From: JAAYCI01 sp031551695
GTDB taxonomy: Bacteria; Bacillota; Clostridia; Oscillospirales; Ruminococcaceae
Direction of reading: 5' to 3'
Length of the DNA stretch: 64,000 bases
NCBI GenBank assembly: GCA_031551695.1
Contig: JAVBNG010000020.1
Location: 62,001-126,000 of the forward strand
Below are positions 60,952 to 64,000 of the stretch, in pieces (within the stretch, counting starts at the first letter, position 1; each line of letters starts with the position of its first letter). Below the pieces are notes generated by a model. It was not told where the DNA came from. It saw nothing but the letters and a program-made list of their open reading frames with translations, and did no database searches. The position numbers were made by a program, and so were the translations under genes.

Positions 60952-62019
60952 ATGGAAACGATGACCCAAAAGCATATTAAGCAAAGCAATCTGCTTGCGG
61001 TTTTCCGTGCGGTTTCAGAGCAGCCGCTCATTTCACGGCAGGAGATTGCCGCCCAAACAGGCATCAGCACCATGACGGTGGGCAAGGTGGTGGAGCTTTT
61101 CCGCCGTGAAAACTTGTTGCAAGAGGGAAAAAACCCTACCGTGCGCCCCGGCCGCAAAACAGGGCAAATCAGCCTGCGGGCGGACGATAAAAAAATGCTG
61201 ATTTTGGACCTGAGCCAATACGATTTTAAATTTGGCGTTTTGAAGCTAGATTTAAACACGGAAGGCGAATTTCAAACCGTTTTCTGCCCGCCCGGCGGGG
61301 GATATTCCGAAACGCTGTCCGCTGCGATGAAAAAGGCACGGGCACATATCACACATGTGAAGGGTGAGTTGCTCGGCGTGGGAGTTGTGGTGCCGGGTGT
61401 TTACGACGCCGGGGCGGACCGGGTCATCAACAACCGCATTCCTGAGCTTGAAAAAGTGGGGCTGAAGGCCCTGGTTGCAGAGCATTTCCCCGCCGCGACC
61501 ATCTTGGTGGACGAGGACGTCAACCACTCCGCTCGCTATGTCTGCCACTCTGTGAAAGATGCGGAGAAAATTTTTTACACCTATGTGGGCAGGGGCGTGG
61601 GCGGCGCTATTTTTTATAACGGGAAGACGTTTGAGGGCGCCCATGCTTATTCCGGCGAAATTGGCCAGTTGCACGCCGCGGACGGACGGACGGTAGAGGA
61701 AGCCGTGACCACGGAGCACCTCAAAACCCTGCGGCCGGGCAAGGCGCTGGAAACCCATATTGCGGACACGGTAGAGATTTTGGCGGAGGCGTTCCGCAGC
61801 CTTGTGTGGATTATTGACCCGGAGCGCATTTTGCTGGAGACGGAATATACTGCGGTGGCCCCGGATTTTGTCGACCGCGTAAAGGAGCGCTTTCTGGCAA
61901 TTGCGCGGCCGGAGCGGGGGGAATACCTGCCGGATATATGCGGGGTGCAGAGCGGTGAACTGGCCCAAAGGGGCGCGGGCCTGGCTTTGATAGAAAGGTA
62001 CCTGCAACGATTTTGCTAG
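60952..62019 (+). CDS. ROK-family (NagC/XylR-type) transcriptional regulator
   Basis: A 355-residue regulator. An N-terminal winged helix (about 5-75; QEIAAQTGISTMTVGKVVELF) precedes a ROK domain with GVGVVVPGVYD and YVGRGVGGAIFYNGK. The zinc motif of sugar-kinase ROK proteins (CxCGxxGCxE) is missing: the matching stretch reads SGEIGQLHAADG. It is probably a DNA-binding sensor of an amino sugar or its phosphate, acting on the palindrome at the start of this operon. It is the last gene of the operon, 7 bases after the nucleotidyltransferase. Confidence 0.9.
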   Translation: METMTQKHIKQSNLLAVFRAVSEQPLISRQEIAAQTGISTMTVGKVVELFRRENLLQEGKNPTVRPGRKTGQISLRADDKKMLILDLSQYDFKFGVLKLDLNTEGEFQTVFCPPGGGYSETLSAAMKKARAHITHVKGELLGVGVVVPGVYDAGADRVINNRIPELEKVGLKALVAEHFPAATILVDEDVNHSARYVCHSVKDAEKIFYTYVGRGVGGAIFYNGKTFEGAHAYSGEIGQLHAADGRTVEEAVTTEHLKTLRPGKALETHIADTVEILAEAFRSLVWIIDPERILLETEYTAVAPDFVDRVKERFLAIARPERGEYLPDICGVQSGELAQRGAGLALIERYLQRFC

Positions 62020-62103
62020 CCGCGCTTGGCGCAGACGGACAACGGGATTGCCCGCCCAAAGGCGACGAATACTTTTCGTCCGCGCGCGACGGGTGCCGCC
62101 ACA

Positions 62104-62280
62104 TGGGTGTGCGGTCTGCGCGTTGTAAACGGCCGGCCTGAACTGGTAGCCCGGCGTGACGATGACTTTCGCTCCAACCTCCACCGCAAGGTCAATGTTG
62201 GCCGTCAGTTCATCGTCACTTTGCTCTGACGGCTGGTAATACTTGTGTGAAATAGAAATTGCCTCGTAAATTGGGCCGGC
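62104..62280 (-). pseudogene. Remnant of a BMP/PnrA-family substrate-binding lipoprotein gene
   Basis: On the minus strand 59 codons encode a recognisable fragment of a BMP-family nucleoside-binding protein, including SHKYYQPSEQSDDEL and NIDLAVEVGAKVIVTPG, then VYNAQTAHP. There is no start, no signal peptide and no C-terminal part; the similarity stops abruptly at about 62104. The rest of the gap from 62020 shows nothing readable. It is a decayed relic of an importer gene. Confidence 0.7.
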
Positions 62281-62301
62281 ACTTTATTATATGTGTGAAA
62301 C

Positions 62302-62330
62302 TTGACAATAGCAGCTGGTTTTGTTAATAT
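62302..62330 (+). promoter_or_regulatory. Predicted promoter of tRNA-Ala
   Basis: TTGACA and TAATAT are separated by 17 bases, with the tRNA beginning 123 bases further on. The -35 box is perfect. Confidence 0.7.
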
Positions 62331-62453
62331 GTTTGAGCATGCTTTATATGCCGCAGTATGGTGCCAAAGCGATTGCAACATCTCTGGCAGATAACTATTT
62401 GCTTAAAATCAGTTTATATTTCGGCAAAAATTTTCCATTTTCAAAATCAATAT

Positions 62454-62529
<76 letters not shown>

Positions 62530-62538
62530 AATCAAGAT

Positions 62539-62580
62539 AATCCGAACCCATTAATCCCTATTGGGGATGGGTTCGGATTT
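62539..62580 (+). terminator. Terminator after tRNA-Ala
   Basis: ATCCGAACCC plus ATCCC pair with GGGAT plus GGGTTCGGAT around loop TATT, followed by TTTATCGTTTATC. Confidence 0.8.
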
Positions 62581-62623
62581 ATCGTTTATCTGGACGAATT
62601 AAAAGGCTTCAAATAGCGAACGA

Positions 62624-62680
62624 AATCCGATATGTCAAGGGTAAATGAACGGGCTACGCCCGCCCTTGACATATCGGATT
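62624..62680. repeat. Perfect 18-bp inverted repeat with inner hairpin
   Basis: Arms 62624-62641 (AATCCGATATGTCAAGGG) and 62663-62680 are exact reverse complements. The 21-base centre contains a second small hairpin (CGGGC-TAC-GCCCG). It lies downstream of the tRNA terminator in a region without genes. No T-run follows either end. It may be an intergenic repeat family, a nicking or recombination site, or an end of a lost element. Confidence 0.75.
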
Positions 62681-62703
62681 CCTGTTTGCTTTTGTGCAAT
62701 TAA

Positions 62704-62735
62704 GGGAGAAAAAGCCTAAGTGTGGCTTTCTCCCC
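62704..62735 (-). terminator. Possible terminator of the small unknown gene
   Basis: GGGAGA and AAGCC pair with GGCTT and TCTCCC (two-base bulge). On the minus strand it follows the stop codon of the small gene by about 15 bases. The T-run is weak (CTTAATT), so the call is tentative. Confidence 0.4.
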
Positions 62736-62749
62736 CTTGTGATTATGGG

Positions 62750-62998
62750 TTATTTATCTTTTCCCTGATTCTGTTTTTCCTCCCATTCGGCAAGACCCTT
62801 TTGACCTTCCTCGCTCTCATAATAGGCTTGCAGTTTGGGGAGTAGGCATCGGGCGAGAGATTCAAGCCGGGGGAAGAACTTGCCCAGCATCACGGAGGCT
62901 CCATCACGTTTCTTTCCGGCGTTAAGCGGAGTGATTTCTGAGAGAACTCGCTGAACTGCCGCCGCCTGTTTTGTCAGGTCAACTGACTGCTTGAACAC
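62750..62998 (-). CDS. Small protein of unknown function, possibly a gene remnant
   Basis: An 82-residue frame from a GTG at 62998. It is rich in Lys, Glu and Gln with a helical pattern (LGKFFPRLESLARCLLPKLQ) and a charged tail. No good ribosome binding site precedes the GTG, and the frame stays readable another 16 codons upstream (GTSHIPTW) to a stop without an ATG, so it may be the truncated 3' part of a longer gene. I do not recognise the family. Its surroundings (tRNA gene, inverted repeat, low GC) suggest a mobile-element scar. Confidence 0.4.
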   Translation of the reverse strand: MFKQSVDLTKQAAAVQRVLSEITPLNAGKKRDGASVMLGKFFPRLESLARCLLPKLQAYYESEEGQKGLAEWEEKQNQGKDK

Positions 62999-63330
62999 CC
63001 ATGTTGGAATATGGCTTGTCCCTCGTTTCCTTTGTATTTAGCCGGCTATGATTATATTTTAGCAGTAAAAATGCAACCCCATGAACGCCCGGGAGGATCA
63101 GTTCATCAAATATCTCACCCGGCGCCTGGAAGAGTATTTATGTGTAAAAATGCACCCATTTAGGGAACCGATGGAAATTGGAGGTCCCGGCGGCCAACGG
63201 AGAGAAGCGCCAGAACTTGCCCGAATGCTGTGCCGGAAGATAGAAGGACCCCAGAAATGGCTTGCCTGGGACAGAGAGCCGGCTGCCCCAAGACCGGTGT
63301 GTGGATTTCATTCAGGGAAAATGCATAGGC
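62999..63330. other. Region without a supported gene
   Basis: About 330 bases of mixed composition between the small unknown gene and the ribokinase terminator. An 89-codon plus-strand frame (63081-63350) has no ribosome binding site and runs into the hairpin, so it is not called. No RNA gene was recognised. Confidence 0.4.
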
Positions 63331-63361
63331 ACAAAAGCGGCCGGCTGTGAAAAGCCGCCGC
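63331..63361 (-). terminator. Terminator of the ribokinase-like gene
   Basis: On the minus strand GCGGCGGCT pairs with AGCCG-GCCGC (one-base bulge) around TTTCAC, followed by TTTTGTG. It lies about 55 bases after the stop codon. Confidence 0.7.
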
Positions 63362-63415
63362 GCATTTCCGCATTGAAATATCGCCTGCAATAATCGCTTT
63401 GCGCGCTTTTGCCGG

Positions 63416-64000
63416 TCATTTTGTATAGATATCCACTTCATGCCGTGTGGGAATGGAAGTTTGTGCTCCCTTGCGCGTTATGGCAATGCCCGCCGCAGTG
63501 TTCGCAAAAACAGCCGCCTGTGCCGGGCTCTTCCCCTCGGCAAGAGCTGTTACAAAAGCACCGTTGAAGCAGTCTCCCGCAGCTGTGGTATCCACCGGCC
63601 TATGCGTCGTGCCCGGCGTGAGAGTGGTGCCGCTATCATCCAGCAAAAGGCTGCCCCGACTGCCGACCGTTACCAATATACTTTTCACACCCGACGCGTG
63701 CAGCCGTGCCGCACCCTGCCGGATTTCCTCCATTGTGCCGCACGCACAGCCGCTGAGCCTTTCAAGCTCCGTTTCGTTAGGAGACAGGTAGTCGATGCAC
63801 CTCATTGTCTCTGCCGGAATCATTCCTGGCGCCGGCGCCGGGTTTAAAATCACAGTCTTGCCAAGTACAGACGCTCTGTTTACCGCATACCACACTGCGC
63901 CGAGCGGGATTTCCAGTTGCAACACAAGGTAGTCGCATTGCCGAAAGGCGTCATCGTTCTCTTGCAGATATGCCACGTCGCACGCGTGGTTTGCCCCGGG
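63416..64000 (-). CDS. Ribokinase-like PfkB-family sugar kinase (partial, cut by window edge)
   Basis: The C-terminal 194 residues of a PfkB carbohydrate kinase; the N-terminus lies beyond the right edge. Visible family features are GANHACD at the very edge, the NPAPAPGMIP loop, LSPNETELERL, the ATP-binding VTVGSRGSLLLD, and the catalytic signature DTTAAGDCFNGAF with the Asp base, then ANTAAGIAITRKGAQTSIP. This set is characteristic of ribokinase, although deoxyribokinase and similar kinases are possible. A terminator follows on the same strand. Confidence 0.88.
   Translation of the reverse strand, partial: PGANHACDVAYLQENDDAFRQCDYLVLQLEIPLGAVWYAVNRASVLGKTVILNPAPAPGMIPAETMRCIDYLSPNETELERLSGCACGTMEEIRQGAARLHASGVKSILVTVGSRGSLLLDDSGTTLTPGTTHRPVDTTAAGDCFNGAFVTALAEGKSPAQAAVFANTAAGIAITRKGAQTSIPTRHEVDIYTK

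Noticed and set aside
58930..60984. A 684-codon minus-strand frame opposite the permease and nucleotidyltransferase genes
   Set aside because: Shadow frame; the plus strand has intact family motifs.
63081..63350. An 89-codon plus-strand frame
   Set aside because: No ribosome binding site and it runs into the terminator hairpin of the opposite gene.

Overview
The window is a GC-rich (about 60% by eye) chromosomal segment of a Gram-positive anaerobe, most likely a clostridial gut-type bacterium of the Oscillospiraceae/Ruminococcaceae kind. Supporting signs are an ftsW-murG-ftsQ-ftsZ cluster with no ftsA, a SpoIIIE-type FtsK, Rex, strong GGAGG-type ribosome binding sites with many GTG/TTG starts, lipoprotein signal peptides, and dense rho-independent terminators. 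No rRNA, CRISPR array or intact transposon was seen. There is one tRNA gene, tRNA-Ala(CGC).

Layout. 1-5340: cell wall and division genes (ftsW, murG, ftsQ, ftsZ), closed by a terminator. 5411-10259, minus strand: aconitase, isocitrate-type dehydrogenase, rex, a PC4-like protein and an HD protein. A structured inverted-repeat element lies between the first two. 10422-21681, plus strand: uppP, ftsK, a YgiQ-type radical SAM protein, an MBL-fold/DUF3006 pair, mtaB, pgi and two unknown genes. 21734-24433, minus: a glycosyltransferase-like protein and a class V aminotransferase. 24450-29150, minus: a GntR-controlled molybdenum hydroxylase operon. 29393-40544: a nuclease-helicase fusion, two GGDEF proteins, two HDOD proteins, an orphan solute-binding protein, a VanX-like lipoprotein, cysK and a DNA glycosylase. 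40538-42691, minus: a large polytopic membrane protein. 42913-47852: ubiX-like gene, amidohydrolase, iron alcohol dehydrogenase and aldehyde dehydrogenase. 48123-52739: a membrane-anchored LuxR regulator followed by an operon of a small LuxR-fold protein, three zinc-ribbon proteins and a lipoprotein. 52920-62019: an amino-sugar operon. 62020-64000: a decayed BMP-lipoprotein remnant, the tRNA, inverted repeats, a small unknown gene and a partial ribokinase.

How the genes work together. The division block builds lipid II and the Z-ring; uppP recycles the same undecaprenyl carrier and FtsK moves DNA at the septum. Aconitase and the dehydrogenase give the oxidative branch to 2-oxoglutarate, with the NADH sensor Rex beside them. 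The 53-62 kb operon reads as one pathway: ABC import of an N-acetylhexosamine glycoside, cytoplasmic cleavage by GH84, phosphorylation by a BadF-type kinase, handling by a SIS protein, and possible re-activation by a GlmU-like nucleotidyltransferase under a ROK regulator.

The two best candidates for undescribed biology are this amino-sugar operon and the LuxR/zinc-ribbon/lipoprotein cluster just before it. All family assignments come from reading motifs; no database search was run.
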